A stretch of DNA of 60,000 nucleotides from Adiantum capillus-veneris (Eukaryota > Streptophyta > Polypodiopsida > Polypodiales > Pteridaceae), in the NCBI GenBank assembly GCA_014529385.2, contig CM043950.1, forward strand, positions 67,980,435 through 68,040,434, given 5' to 3'. Below the pieces are notes generated by a model, which was not told where the DNA came from, ran no database searches, and saw only the letters and a list, made by a program, of their open reading frames with translations. Positions 1 to 11,534 of this stretch are shown one piece after another. Every line of letters begins with the position of its first letter. Position 1 is the first letter of the stretch. The translations under genes were made by a program, and so were the position numbers.

Positions 1-1092
1 ATGAGAATTAGGCTAGAGTAAATCTAGTTTAATTAATTTAAAAACATTTAATAAAAGAAACCAATAAGAATTAAGTGTCCTAGAAGACTATTGGGCAGTC
101 TCCCAAGGGGTCCAATGAGCATTCAGGAGCCCCATGGCTTGCCTGATTCCTATTGGCCAGGAGGCAAAGGGGTCCAATGAGAGTTTAGTTTAATTATTTA
201 ATTATCTAAAGCTCTCACAAAAGGGGAAAGGGGGACACATGTCAGAAGGCTATCACTTATGCTGCTTAATCCCTATTGGCTTGACCTGGGGAGGTCCAAT
301 GAGGCAAAAGCCAGACTAACTTAGCAGCTAGGGCTCGCCCAAGAGAGAGGGGGGGCTGATTTTTGCTTGGCATTGACACACACACTCTCACACTTGACCA
401 TGTGTGAAGGGAAAATACTCTATCTCCTCCCAAGCTTTAATGGAGAGCTCATCACCTACTCCAAGCTTGTGAGATAGAAGCCTACATCAACACTCTCTTG
501 GCATGTGGATGCAAATCCAACCAAGAGCCAAGCTTCAATGCATGCTCATCTTCTCTACCAAGCTAATTACTAAGCTAAGCTATGCTAATATGAGTGATTA
601 TGTGAGGAGATGTACTTCTTTCTCGTAAGATACTTCTTTTTCCTCTCAATCTACTCTCATACCCTGCTAGCTCTCACCATCTTCGAAGGTGTGTGAGGTC
701 TTGGGTCTGAGAACGGGGATAATTCAAGTTGTGTTTGATTAAGTGTTTTGCTTGGTGTATGAAGCTTCCATCTTCATTGCACTAGCTAGTCTTGAAGGAA
801 CACAAAGAATTGTATTGTACAATGTCTCTCTTGATGGGAGAAACCATAATACAAAGCCTTTTGGAGGGGGGACCGGCTCCATGCAAATCCGGTCCTCAAC
901 TGTTGTCAATAGCTTAATTGCTCTCTCTTTTGAAAGTATTGTCGATGCTATCTAACTAGGTGTTATGCTTTTTGTTGCTCTCTCCACCCAAGCACTCTTG
1001 TAATTCTCATTAGGAATCTATTCTAATGAAATGCCCACTATGTTCATGCTAATTTCCGCTACAAATAAGATTTTAGGCCATTAAATGTTACA
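1..1092 (+). repeat. 5' LTR, truncated by window start
   Basis: Bases 1-1092 are repeated at 7315-8406 with one visible mismatch. The LTR ends in ...TTACA, immediately before a primer binding site. No gene is needed to explain this stretch; the 70-codon reading frame inside it occurs identically in both LTRs and is not convincing as a protein. Confidence 0.95.
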
Positions 1093-1093
1093 T

Positions 1094-1105
1094 TGGTATC
1101 AGAGC
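1094..1105 (+). other. Primer binding site, initiator Met tRNA type
   Basis: TGGTATCAGAGC lies two bases after the LTR end and matches the usual plant retrotransposon site complementary to the 3' end of initiator methionine tRNA. Bases 1106-1509 are the untranslated leader before gag; I see nothing else in them. Confidence 0.9.
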
Positions 1106-1509
1106 TCAAGGTTTCTCTTTTCTTGCTCAAGAAGGGAGGTCCTCAAGCTAGCTACAAATGGTTGGTATTATTAATTGCCTGTGAGTAAGTAGAATAGGGA
1201 TTTTTCAGCCTTGCAGTGCGCCTGCCTTTGTGCAGTTAACGGGGCATCACCGTCGAGAGCTATGGTCTTAATAGTGGAGTCCTACGGGGCTTGCCTACGG
1301 CTTAACCACTATTGAGCTATTAGAAGCTTGACAGGAGCCGGTGCTGTTTTGGTGTCGAAAGACCCTCTCTTCTATTCCTTGCAATTAATGGTATTCGAGC
1401 CGCGGGTACAGTAGCTTGAGTGCTTTTTCTAAAGGGGTAAAGAGGAGTAGCAACTAGGGCTTGAAGTGCCAAAGTACACCTAAAAAGTTTACACCTAAAA
1501 GTTGTTAGA

Positions 1510-4500
1510 ATGGCTGACAATATTAAAGAGAGTGAAATTAATGTTGATAACTTTGATTTTGCTCATGAGCAAGCTACTAATGATGCTTCAATGCTTGTTA
1601 ATTATCTTGTTTCTAGGCTTCAACAAGCCATGGGCAATCCATCTCTCCAAAGTGAAGTGCAACGGCAGCTCCGTGCTCACGGGATTCTCCAAGCTCATCA
1701 CCATGACGAGAGAACACCTAGGAAGCCTCCTTGTGAGACTACCAAAAGAGGTCTCTCTCCGATTCGGGAAGAAGAAGAGAATCCATATGAAGGGCTCAAG
1801 AACTTACTTCTTGATGATGCATCTCCTTCCCAAAGGAGAACTCAAGAGCCTCCACCGAAGGAACGAGAAAGAAGCGAGTCTCCCGCCACCTCGGCGGAGA
1901 TGGCTCCACGAAGACGGCGGGCTAAACGCTCTCCATCACCACCAAAGCGGAGAAGACCATCACACTCTTCTCCACGCCATAATTCAAAGAGGGATGATAA
2001 AAAGCAAGAGAAGAAAAAGGCGAGAAAGAGGACACCCTCTTCTCCATCTTCTTCATCCTCTTCCTCTTATGAAAGCTATGGTGAAGACGACAAAGATCAA
2101 GACAAGAAAAAGGCGAGAAAGAGGTCACCCTCTTCTCCACCTTCTTCAAATTCTTCATCTTCTGAAGAAAGTGATGGTGCAACTTTTGAACCATCAAAAA
2201 GAAGAGGCCATAGGAAATCCTATGCCGCATGGAAGAGGTCGTCCAAGCTGAAGAAATTCAAAGAGGGAGGGAAGAGCATCTCTTTCCTTACCTATGATGG
2301 CACCTTCGGTGCTACAGACAAAGTTTTGGCCTTTATCCAGCAATTCGATGCGGCGTTTGGAGATGAGGGCTTCACGGAGTCCTCTAAGCTACGCCATGTA
2401 GCTATGCACTTTCAAAAGTCCGCCAGACAATGGTGGTCTAGCCTACGAGCCAACGGTGAAGCTCCACGAACATGGAAGGCTTTAAGAGCTTCCATTATGA
2501 AGCAGTTTTTGGCCACCGATGCCAAAGACAAAGTACTCACCGAATGGCGAAGCTTAAAGCTCTCTCCCAATGAATCCATCCACAAATATGTAGACAAGTT
2601 TTGGGACCTACAACTCAAAGCCACTGTCTTCAAAAAGTTGGATTTTGGAGAGCAAAAGCAACAATTTTGTGCGGGCTTAACCGAAGAAATGGCGGAGTAT
2701 GTCAACTCCCAAAGGCCACGTACCATATCGGCGGTAATACACCATACTATGGTGGCCTCGCGAATCAATTTCCAAACGGGGGGTAAAAGAAATAATAAGC
2801 CCCCGGAAAACAAGGGTTCCAATGAGCCTAAGGGGAAGGACAATGTCCAAAAGTCTCCTAAGGGCAATCCCAACAAAGCTAAAGAGAAGGGAGTTTACAA
2901 AGGAAAGAATAAACTCTCTCCTGAAGAGCTTGAGCGTTATCGTAAAGATAACCGGTGTTTCAAGTGCGGCGAACAAGGGCATGCGTACCGCGCTTGTCCC
3001 CAAAAGAACAACCGCCAAGATCCTCCTAGAGCTTCTTTGGTTGAAATCCAAGAGGAGGAGATTCACCAAACTCACCACAAAGGATCTCCTCTATGCCATG
3101 CTTGGGGAAAGGTAAGAGAACATGATGCTTTTATTCTCTTTGACCCTGGTTCTACTCACAATTTCATATCTATGGAGTTAGCCACCAAGCTAGGCATACA
3201 ATCCTACGAGATGGGAGATATCCTACCCGCAGACAGTGCCTTCAAGGGGCAAGAAGCTTCAGTCACTCCCTTAATCGGGAAATTGAGGCTTCATGTCCAA
3301 GGCTATGTGGACAAAGAGGACTTCTTTATCTCTCCTCTCAAGCATGAGGATGTAATCCTAGGGGCACCATGGTTTGACCGTCTGGCTGCCCATGTTAAAT
3401 TTCCTGAAAGGAGAATCTCCTTTAAGTTCAGGGAAAAGGACATGTATATAGATGCTAGGGAGATGGGTAACACCATCCCCATTGTACATACACCAGCTTT
3501 CAACAAGTCAATAAAGAGCTCTATTTCCGTGTACATGATTTTTGTTAAAGATTCTCAAAATGAACCTAATGCTTTAGCAAAAGAAAATAAAAGCAACCAA
3601 AAGGAATTAGAGTTATCCAATTTTCTCAAGGGGTTTCAAGATGTCTTTATTGACGACATCCCTTGTGAGCTACCTCCTAAACGAGGTAATGACGACCATG
3701 CAATTGAACTTCTTCCAGGAAGTTCACCGCCTAACAAACCTCCTTATAGAGTTTCTCAAGCTCAACAAGAGGAGATTATGCGGCAAGTGCATGAGTTAGT
3801 TGAGAAGGGCATGGTTAGGCCTAGCTCATCTCCATTTTGCTCACCTGTGCTATTAGTGCAAAAGAAAGACGGCACATATCGTATGTGTGTCGACTATAGA
3901 GCACTAAATAGGATCACTATCAAGAATAGGTTTCCCGTTCCACGGGTAGAAGACCTATTTGATAAGCTACAAGGATCGACCTACTTCAGTAGGATTGACC
4001 TAAAAAGTGGCTATCATCAAATAAGGATAGTTGATCAAGACATTGTAAAGACCGCATTTCGTACTACATTTGGTCTTTACGAATACATTGTCATGCCTTT
4101 TGGCTTGACTAATGCACCAGCCACATTTAACCGCTTGATGGAGAAGCTGTTCAGACCTCATCGAACCTTCACTGGAGTGTTCTTTGATGATATTATCATC
4201 TACTCTAATTCATTAGAGGAACACAAGCAACACCTCCAGGTAATATTTCAAGTTTTAAGAGAGAATAAACTTTATGTTAATCGAAAGAAAAGTGAATTTT
4301 TCTTGCAAGAGATTCAATATTTAGGTCACATTATCTCTCAAGATGGAATCCAAATGGATCCATCCAAGTTAGAGGTAATAAAAGGATGGCCTAAACCAAG
4401 GAATCTTCATGAACTAAGAAGCTTTATAGGTATGTGTGCATACTATAGACGCTTCATAGAAAAGTTCTCACAAATTGCGGGACCATTACATGACCTAACA

Positions 4501-5760
4501 AAGAAAAATGTTAGGTATACGTGGTCTGCTAAGGAGAACAATGCTTTCGAAAAGCTTAAAGAAAAGCTTATCTCTCAACCTGTGCTTACACTACCGGATC
4601 TCTCAAAACCATTTGAGGTCCAATGTGATGCTTGTGGTGATTGCCTTGGGGCTGTTTTGCTCCAAGAAGGGCACGCCATAGGCTATGAGAGTCGAAGGCT
4701 CGACCCTGTTGAGCAAGCTCTAGGCATATACGAAAAAGAACTCCTTGCAGTTCTACATGCCTTAGACTCATGGAAGCACTATTTATTGGGGACTCCTTTC
4801 ATTCTGCGAACGGATCACCAAAGTCTTAAGTACTTCATGACGCAGACCAAGCTCTCCGACAAACAAATGAGGTGGGCAAATTTCCTTTCGCAATTTCATT
4901 TTCATATTGCTCACATTGCTGGCAAGCATAATCAAGTAGCCGATGCACTCTCAAGACGACCGAGAGTGAATGCGGTTTCCATAGCAACTCACAATGATCT
5001 ATCTTCAATGATAGATGAGTATGCTATTGATCCCGATTTTAGAGATGTGATTTCAGCCCTTGCATTAGGGAAGAAAGAAGAACCATTTACTTTACAAGAT
5101 GGTTATCTTCTCTATGGCAATAGACTATGCGTTACTAACTCACTACGTGAGAAAGTAATGTATGAATCTCATGCTCCCCCATATGCGGGGCATAGAGGGA
5201 TTCAGTCTACCCTAAAGGGAATTGAAACATATTTCTATTGGCCTACCATGAAAGTGAACATACATGAGTATGTTTCCAAATGTGTGGTATGTCAAAAGAC
5301 AAAATTTGATAGAGGGAAGCAACTTGGATTGCTTCAACCCTTGCCAATCCCTAATTCACCGTGGGAGAGCATATCCATGGATTTTATCTTTGGATTGCCT
5401 AAGTCTATCCATGGGAATACGGGAATATGGACGATAGTAGACAGGTTCAGTAAACAAGCTCATTTTATACCTGTCAAAAAGACTATCAAAGCCCATCAAA
5501 TGGCAACCCTCTTCATTTCACAAATTTTCAAGTACCATGGCTTGCCAATGTCCATAGTGTCGGATAGAGATCCTAGAATGACCAGTAATTTCTGGAAGGG
5601 TCTCTTTGAGAATTTAGGAACAAGGCTAAACTTCTCTTCGGCCTATCATCCACAAACTGATGGCCAAAGTGAAATAGCTAACCTAACTATTCTCGATCTA
5701 CTAAAAGCCTATGTAACGGAAGTAGATCAAAGATCCCAATGGGAAAGTACTTACCCTTAG
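1510..5760 (+). pseudogene. gag-pol: Ty3 gag-pol polyprotein, main open frame
   Basis: A 1416-residue frame encodes the capsid and replication enzymes. Residues about 130-240 are very rich in Arg, Ser and Lys (RRRRAKRSPSPPKRR and runs of Ser), unusual for gag. The retrotransposon gag domain follows (about 255-400), then a CX2CX4HX4C zinc knuckle at residues 483-496. The protease motif is DPGSTHNFIS at about residue 545. Reverse transcriptase has the catalytic FFDD at about 891-894, where YxDD is more usual, with PFGLTNAPATF upstream. RNase H has TDHQSLKYF and ADALSR. Integrase has the H..H..CX2C finger and the D, D, E residues (MDFIFG, VSDRD, GQSEIAN). The frame then ends at a TAG caused by a one-base break near 5743-5747; the rest of integrase continues in the frame of 5739-6458. 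All other domains look intact. Confidence 0.93.
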
Positions 5761-6458
5761 TAGAGTATGCTTACAATAACACTGTACATACTTCTACAGG
5801 AAAAGCACCTTTCGAGGTAATTGAGGGAAGATCAAAAAGTCCCTTGCTACTTAAGGTACATGGGAAGATCTTCGCTGCAGATGAGTATAGCCGAGACCTA
5901 CAAGAATCTTTCCAAAAGATTAAGGATGCTATCTCTATCTCACAGCAAAGGCAAAAGGCTGCTGCTGACAAGCACAGAAGAGCCCAAGCCTTTAAAGAAA
6001 ACGATTGGGTCTTGTTAAAGTTTCCCAAGGCTCGATTAAGGCACACGACGGGCAAGAATCCTACGGGCCACCAAAAGTACTATGCTAAACTAGCAAAAAG
6101 GTACTATGGTCCCTTCCAGATTCTTAGGCCAATCAATGAGATGGCCTATCAACTTAAGTTGCCCAATCATTGGCTCATACACAATGCTTTTCATGTGAGC
6201 CTCTTAAAGCCTTACAAAGGAGAGCCACCTCAAGAACCAACTATTGAAGACCCACCGGAGATCGAGGACCACGAGGAGGTGCTGCAGCCCGAGTCCATTC
6301 TCCGACATGAAGACAAGGTATTAAGAGGCGGTAAGACTATCCGACGATATCTTATTAAGTTTAAGAATTATCCTTTTGAAGATGCTAGATGGATGCAAGG
6401 CATACAATTAAAGGATAACCTAAACCTTGTCAATGCTTACAATGCTTCCCAAGAGTAA
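5739..6458 (+). pseudogene. pol: Integrase C-terminus with GPY/F and chromodomain-like region
   Basis: This frame continues the integrase just after the break at 5743-5747 (YLPLVEYAYNN, then APFEVIEG). It contains the GPF..HNAFHVSLLKPY core typical of the integrase GPY/F module. The tail (PESILRH..., RRYLIKFKNYPFEDARWM) resembles the chromodomain found at this place in chromoviruses, where it is thought to guide insertion into silent chromatin. It has no start codon of its own in the element's life cycle; it was part of gag-pol before the frame was broken. Bases 6459-6879 after it are untranslated. Confidence 0.88.
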
Positions 6459-6879
6459 GCAAATGTACAAAATGTTAAAAATGAACAAATTTTTTTTGTC
6501 TTATAAGACTCTCTTTTTCTTTATTTGTGCACAAAAATGAAGTAGTATGCATGCTTAGATCAAGTTTGCGGAGACGACGTCTCCCGAACACCAAGTAGAG
6601 CTTGTCACTCTACTATGGAAGACTGATAGGACTAATGTGCAGACATGCTTGCGGCAGCCTCAGGCTCTCAAGCGCCAAATGGACTAGTCATCCATTATGG
6701 AATGATGTCGTAGGGTAACATAGGGATCCTCTACCCGCTAAGAAAAGGACTCATGCATATGCTTTATCTTCTCTACACCATAGTCGAGGACGACTATGAT
6801 TTCAAGAGAGAGGTAATGTCATAATAATCAATATCTAATTCTCCTAAATGATTTTCTCATATTAAACTGATCATTTAAT

Positions 6880-6888
6880 GTGGGGAAG
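6880..6888 (+). other. Polypurine tract
   Basis: GTGGGGAAG lies directly before the TG that opens the 3' LTR at 6889, which is the expected place for the plus-strand primer. Confidence 0.8.
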
Positions 6889-8406
6889 TGCCAAGGGAGA
6901 AAAAGCTAGAATATTGGTTAAGTTAGCAGACCGGCCACAGTAGGGATCCAAAGGAGGGAAAATAGGGATCCAAAGGGGGGGCCATCTGCAAAAGAGCCAT
7001 GTGAAACAATGGGCTAAAAAGACCCTAAGGTTCAGCCCATTAAGACTTCCAAAATGCTAAGGTTCCAAAATTCAAAGGTTGTGTCCAAAGGTCAACCTTA
7101 GGGAAAATTGGATGCTTAGTGTGTGCCCAAAAAGTCTTTCTACATCCCTACATGGGAGGGGGCGAGCCCCAAAGCTAGGGGATGAGAGAGAAAGCCACAC
7201 ACACACACACAGGCTCCCTTTACACAAAGGGAATGAGGGACACATGTCAGCTCCCTAGGCCAGATGCCCACAAGGTGTGCCCAATTCCTATTGGAAGACC
7301 CTTGAAGTGGACCAATGAGAATTAGGCTAGAGTAAATCTAGTTTAATTAATTTAAAAACATTTAATAAAAGAAACCAATAAGAATTAAGTGTCCTAGAAG
7401 ACTATTGGGCAGTCTCCCAAGGGGTCCAATGAGCATTCAGGAGCCCCATGGCTTGCCTGATTCCTATTGGCCAGGAGGCAAAGGGGTCCAATGAGAGTTT
7501 AGTTTAATTATTTAATTATCTAAAGCTCTCACAAAAGGGGAAAGGGGGACACATGTCAGAAGGCTATCACTTATGCTGCTTAATCCCTATTGGCTTGACC
7601 TGGGGAGGTCCAATGAGGCAAAAGCCAGACTAACTTAGCAGCTAGGGCTCGCCCAAGAGAGAGGGGGGGCTGATTTTTGCTTGGCATTGACACACACACT
7701 CTCACACTTGACCATGTGTGAAGGGAAAATACTCTATCTCCTCCCAAGCTTTAATGGAGAGCTCATCACCTACTCCAAGCTTGTGAGATAGAAGCCTACA
7801 TCAACACTCTCTTGGCATGTGGATGCAAATCCAACCAAGAGCCAAGCTTCAATGCATGCTCATCTTCTCTACCAAGCTAATTACTAAGCTAAGCTATGCT
7901 AATATGAGTGATTATGTGAGGAGATGTACTTCTTTCTCGTAAGATACTTCTTTTTCCTCTCAATCTACTCTCATACCCTGCTAGCTCTCACCATCTTCGA
8001 AGGTGTGTGAGGTCTTGGGTCTGAGAACGGGGATAATTCAAGTTGTGTTTGATTAAGTGTTTTGCTTGGTGTATGAAGCTTCCATCTTCATTGCACTAGC
8101 TAGTCTTGAAGGAACACAAAGAATTGTATTGTACAATGTCTCTCTTGATGGGAGAAACCATAATACAAAGCCTTTTGGAGGGGGGACCGGCTCCATGCAA
8201 ATCCGGTCCTCAACTGTTGTCAATAGCTTAATTGCTCTCTCTTTTGAAAGTATTGTCGATGCTATCTAACTAGGTGTTATGCTTTTTGTTGCTCTCTCCA
8301 CCCAAGCACTCTTGTAATTCTCCTTAGGAATCTATTCTAATGAAATGCCCACTATGTTCATGCTAATTTCCGCTACAAATAAGATTTTAGGCCATTAAAT
8401 GTTACA
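6889..8406 (+). repeat. 3' LTR, complete, 1518 bp
   Basis: It starts TGCCAAGG and ends GTTACA, giving the TG...CA ends expected of an LTR. The last 1092 bases match the partial 5' LTR with one visible difference. It includes a GGGGAAAGGGGGACAC block that is also recognisable in the related LTR at 37209-38582. Confidence 0.95.
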
Positions 8407-8798
8407 AGAGTTTTTAGTGTTAGTTTACATACTCCACGTGCCGTGATCCTCTGTTGATTTTGTACAAACGTTTTTCTTGAAATAAAATTGCTTTGATGTA
8501 TTGGTAGATATTCTATTTTATGAAAGCCCATTAAGTGCATCACGGCGCGCCTATAGTTGTGTGGATTTTTGTTTATGTATTTTGCACGCCATGATCCACT
8601 TGAATGGCTTTTACTCCTCACAAATTTAACCCAGTTTTGCATTTAATCCATAGTAATCATCTTATTTTATTGTCTATATGATTAGTTGGTAATAATTGGG
8701 AGATACCTAGTTATAGTTTGTTCAAAACTTATAATATCATTTGGTGCTCTTCTTTTTATATATGTTTGTTGAAACTTATATTTGTGAGTATGAAATAA

Positions 8799-9840
8799 AT
8801 GGCAGGTTTTAAATCACGTAGGAGGAAGAGGCATAAAATAGATCCCGAGCGCATTGTTGGCCAAGGAAACCTTCCAAGAAGAGTGTTGGAGCTGTTAAAA
8901 ACATCAATGAAGAGGAATGTAGACTTCACAGAAACCATTGATATATCTGTTGCAAAGCCTGCCATTAGTTTGGAGGATCTTGCTCTAGGTTTGGAGGAGC
9001 CTAATACTGATGCATCTGTAGAAATGGAGTCCCTTATACTCCAAAATTTAATGTACCCAAATCACTAAAGAGAGAAGTGGATTTTTCAGCACCTACTTTG
9101 CAAGTTCCCAATGTGTTGCAACAATCCAATAGAAAAAAGAGACAGTTATTTATGAAGACCCTATAGTAATTGATGAAAGGATTTTAGATTTTGCAGTTTC
9201 GTATGGGGCTGGTGATAAGTTTAATTTGTTCTCCTATATTTTTAATGCTCCATTTAATCTTGTTGTGTTTATAGCTGAACAGAGTGAACACTTGAAGCTG
9301 GAACAAGAGAAGTTTGAGCTTCACACTAAAGAGGGCAGGGTTAATGTTGGTGAAATGATGGTAGTTCATTTAAAAGACTGTGATCCTAAAAGACAGTCTT
9401 ATAAGAAGTATACTCAGCTACCTCTTATGTACAAGCCCCATTGGTGCAGCTTACATGAACGGGAGTGCAAGCTGATTCAAGAATACTTTGGATTTCTAAT
9501 ATTTTTGAATGGATTATTTACAAGTCTTATGAAATATCCTAAGGAGATCATGGAGGAACAAGACTTACTAGCATATGAAAAAGAGGAATAGAATGAGGAG
9601 TATATTGAAGTGACAGAGATAGAGTAGTCCAGTGATCTTGAAGAAGAAGCAAAAGAGGTGAAATGAAGCAATCTTCTCTCAGTGAAAACCTCAGATATCA
9701 ATCTACCTCTACATGTGTCAGGTTTCAATGAGCTGCAAGCCACCTTAATGCTATCAGGAGTACCAAAGTTTAAATTTGGAGATAGGTCATACATTTTCTT
9801 TTCACCAAGCACCATATGTTTGTTTTTGATTGAACACTAA
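8799..9840 (+). pseudogene. Degenerate spliced gene of unknown function, acidic C-terminal region
   Basis: I do not recognise this protein. The first part opens at ATG 8799 with a basic start (MAGFKSRRRKRHK) and runs to 9068; just before that the sense frame seems to shift. A later exon starts at 9275 after a good acceptor (TTGTGTTTATAG), joined in phase to a possible donor at 9211/9212, giving a 63-bp intron. From 9275 the frame is coding-like to TAA at 9838-9840 but is interrupted by TAG (9589), TAG (9625) and TGA (9664). The part around the stops is Glu-rich (NEEYIEVTEIE). The 3' end overlaps the 3' end of the opposing gene at 9770-10630. Composition and frame conservation argue that it was once a real gene. 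Confidence 0.55.
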
Positions 9841-10630
9841 AGTATGAAGGGTCATCAGTGGGACATTTGGAAAGGGCCCTATTCATTAATGTGATTGTAA
9901 CTCGCTCTAGCTTCTTCTCGTTAAGAATCTCACACTCATCTAGATTCAAAACAAAATGTAGAACGCCACCTGTCTCTTTGCATGTGATATTGTAGAGCTC
10001 TACCATTCTAGTTTGCAACAAAGTGAGATCCATGAAGATATTATTGTACTCATCATAAGTGACAGTAGTTCCCTGTGAGCTATAAATATCTTGAATATGA
10101 AATGGACATCCAATGAAGGTTGTCTATTCATTATTGAGTTGTAGTCTTTCCTTCCAAACACTTGCAGCTGTTGGTAAAAGCTTAGAATGTATTCCCTTCT
10201 TCACAAACATGGAAGAGATAGACTGTTGAATAGCTGAATAACCTCTTTTACTAACTCCAAGGGAGTCCAATGTACCTTGTATATGCTTGGCAGGCACTGC
10301 ATTCTTTGAAGTGAATCTAACAACAACATCTCGTTGCAAAACCTTAAACTTTTTGTCATGCATGATATCCTTTGCAAGACCAGTAGTTATCAATGTCTTT
10401 AACGGCTTTCCTACATTGGCCTTCAGGTCTATGTTTTCTTTGTCTGGATAGATGGAATCTCTACAAAGAAATCATAACTAACATAAACAAACACTTAGAT
10501 TAATTTAAATTAATTAGACAGTTTACAATGCTCACCTCAATGCTTGGATTCTTTTCTTAAGGCCGCCAGAGCCTACCTTCAACGTTTCAAGATTCCGTAG
10601 TTTCTTCTTTCGCACACGAGTGCCTAACAT
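9770..10630 (-). pseudogene. Spliced gene, same family as minus-strand gene at 26.4-28.4 kb
   Basis: On the minus strand ATG lies at 10630. Exon 1 (10630-10536, MLGTRVRKKKLRNLETLK...) ends at a GTGAGC donor. The 75-bp intron ends TTTCTTTGTAG, and exon 2 starts at 10460 in phase. Exon 2 stays open to 9770 except for one in-frame TAG at 10126-10124. The segment LGVSKRGYSAI...LLPTAA and the segment LDECEILNEKKLERVTITLMNRAL have clear counterparts in the 26.4-28.4 kb gene (MGVSRRGYRDI... and LDEAQIQKCQKMKRVCISLMNRAL). This copy lacks the later DLK...YPCLYC part. My recollection is of multi-copy, transposase-like proteins of unknown class in animals with a similar plan, but I cannot confirm that here. 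Confidence 0.6.
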
Positions 10631-11534
10631 TGTCTCTTTGTTTTGTATTCACCATACCTTTGTTCGCAAGACCCGTGATTCTTGTGTGTGCTGCATTACA
10701 GTCTTTTGGTCCTCATGATGCAAGTTTGAAAGTCTCTGAATCTCATTTTCTTGGTGCTTCACCATGTCTTTATAAGTTTCTGATTTGTTGTCTAGAGCTT
10801 TACAGTAGCCAAGCAATCCATTCTCTCCATTACCTACAATAAGTTAGTGGGATTTGAAAATGTTGGGAAACCATTTGTTATGGGATTCAATGGATAGAGT
10901 GAGCCTTTTGTCCAAATATCTAAGTGTTTTTCTCCCTCTGCTCTGAGTCTTCTTGTCATGATCGGTGTCACTCTGATGTTAGTTTTGCCTCGCTTACACA
11001 GTGGCGTATATTGGGGATCCAGATGTGTAGATGATAGAAGGGTCTTTTAAGGAGGGCATTTGTGGGGGTGGAAGAAAAAGATATGTGTGCAACAGGGAAA
11101 GAAAGGGAGGATTTCTTTAAGGTTAGTGCACAAACAGTGAGAGAATAAGGAGAGAGCAGGTTTGGAAGGATACGTCCTATTTCCTTTAGTCATACATTCC
11201 ATGTACAGGAAACTCTCTCCAATTCTAGGACAGACGTTCATTAAATGCAACTGAAAATGATTATTCTTCAATTATCACAGCCGTTATTACACTGTGGCAA
11301 AAATCTACTTGTAAGTGCACTTTTTGCATGGTTATTCCAAGTTTACATTTGCTTTTACCATACCTATTTTCTAGAGAGAGAAAGTCAGAATTCTATTTTT
11401 ATTAGAAGGCCCTCCAAATGACCTCCGAAATTTCCTAATGCATTAAAGGCCAACCATGCTGTCCCAAGAAAGCCCACTTGACTAATTACCCTATGAGTTT
11501 GCCAGAATTTCAACAGCATAACAACATAAATGGC
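10631..11534. other. Intergenic, no gene seen
   Basis: This stretch lies upstream of the minus-strand gene and may hold its promoter. The reading frames in it are short and without recognisable motifs. I see no LTR ends, inverted repeats or RNA genes. Confidence 0.4.

Larger units (their letters stand above)
1..8406 (+). mobile_element. Ty3/gypsy chromovirus LTR retrotransposon (5' end outside window)
   Basis: This is a nearly complete LTR retrotransposon: 5' LTR, primer binding site, gag-pol, polypurine tract and 3' LTR, in that order. The two LTRs align with an offset of 7314 bases, so about 425 bases of the 5' LTR lie before the window. Protein order is gag, protease, reverse transcriptase, RNase H, integrase, then a chromodomain-like tail, which is the Ty3/chromovirus order. 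By eye the LTRs differ at only one position (A at 1009, C at 8323) over 1092 aligned bases, so insertion was recent. A frame break near 5743-5747 splits integrase from its C-terminal part, so this copy is probably not autonomous. The left target duplication cannot be checked. Confidence 0.95.

Noticed and set aside
743-955. 70-residue frame, identical at 8057-8269
   Set aside because: It lies inside both LTRs and is identical only because the LTRs are; no motif or codon signal supports a protein.
1502-2251. 249-residue frame overlapping gag
   Set aside because: Shadow of the RS-rich gag in another frame; His/Arg/Leu bias reflects the repeats.
9589-9627. Alternative genetic code or programmed TAG readthrough
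   Set aside because: TGA and TAA interrupt the same families, and intact elements here end normally; mutation decay is simpler.
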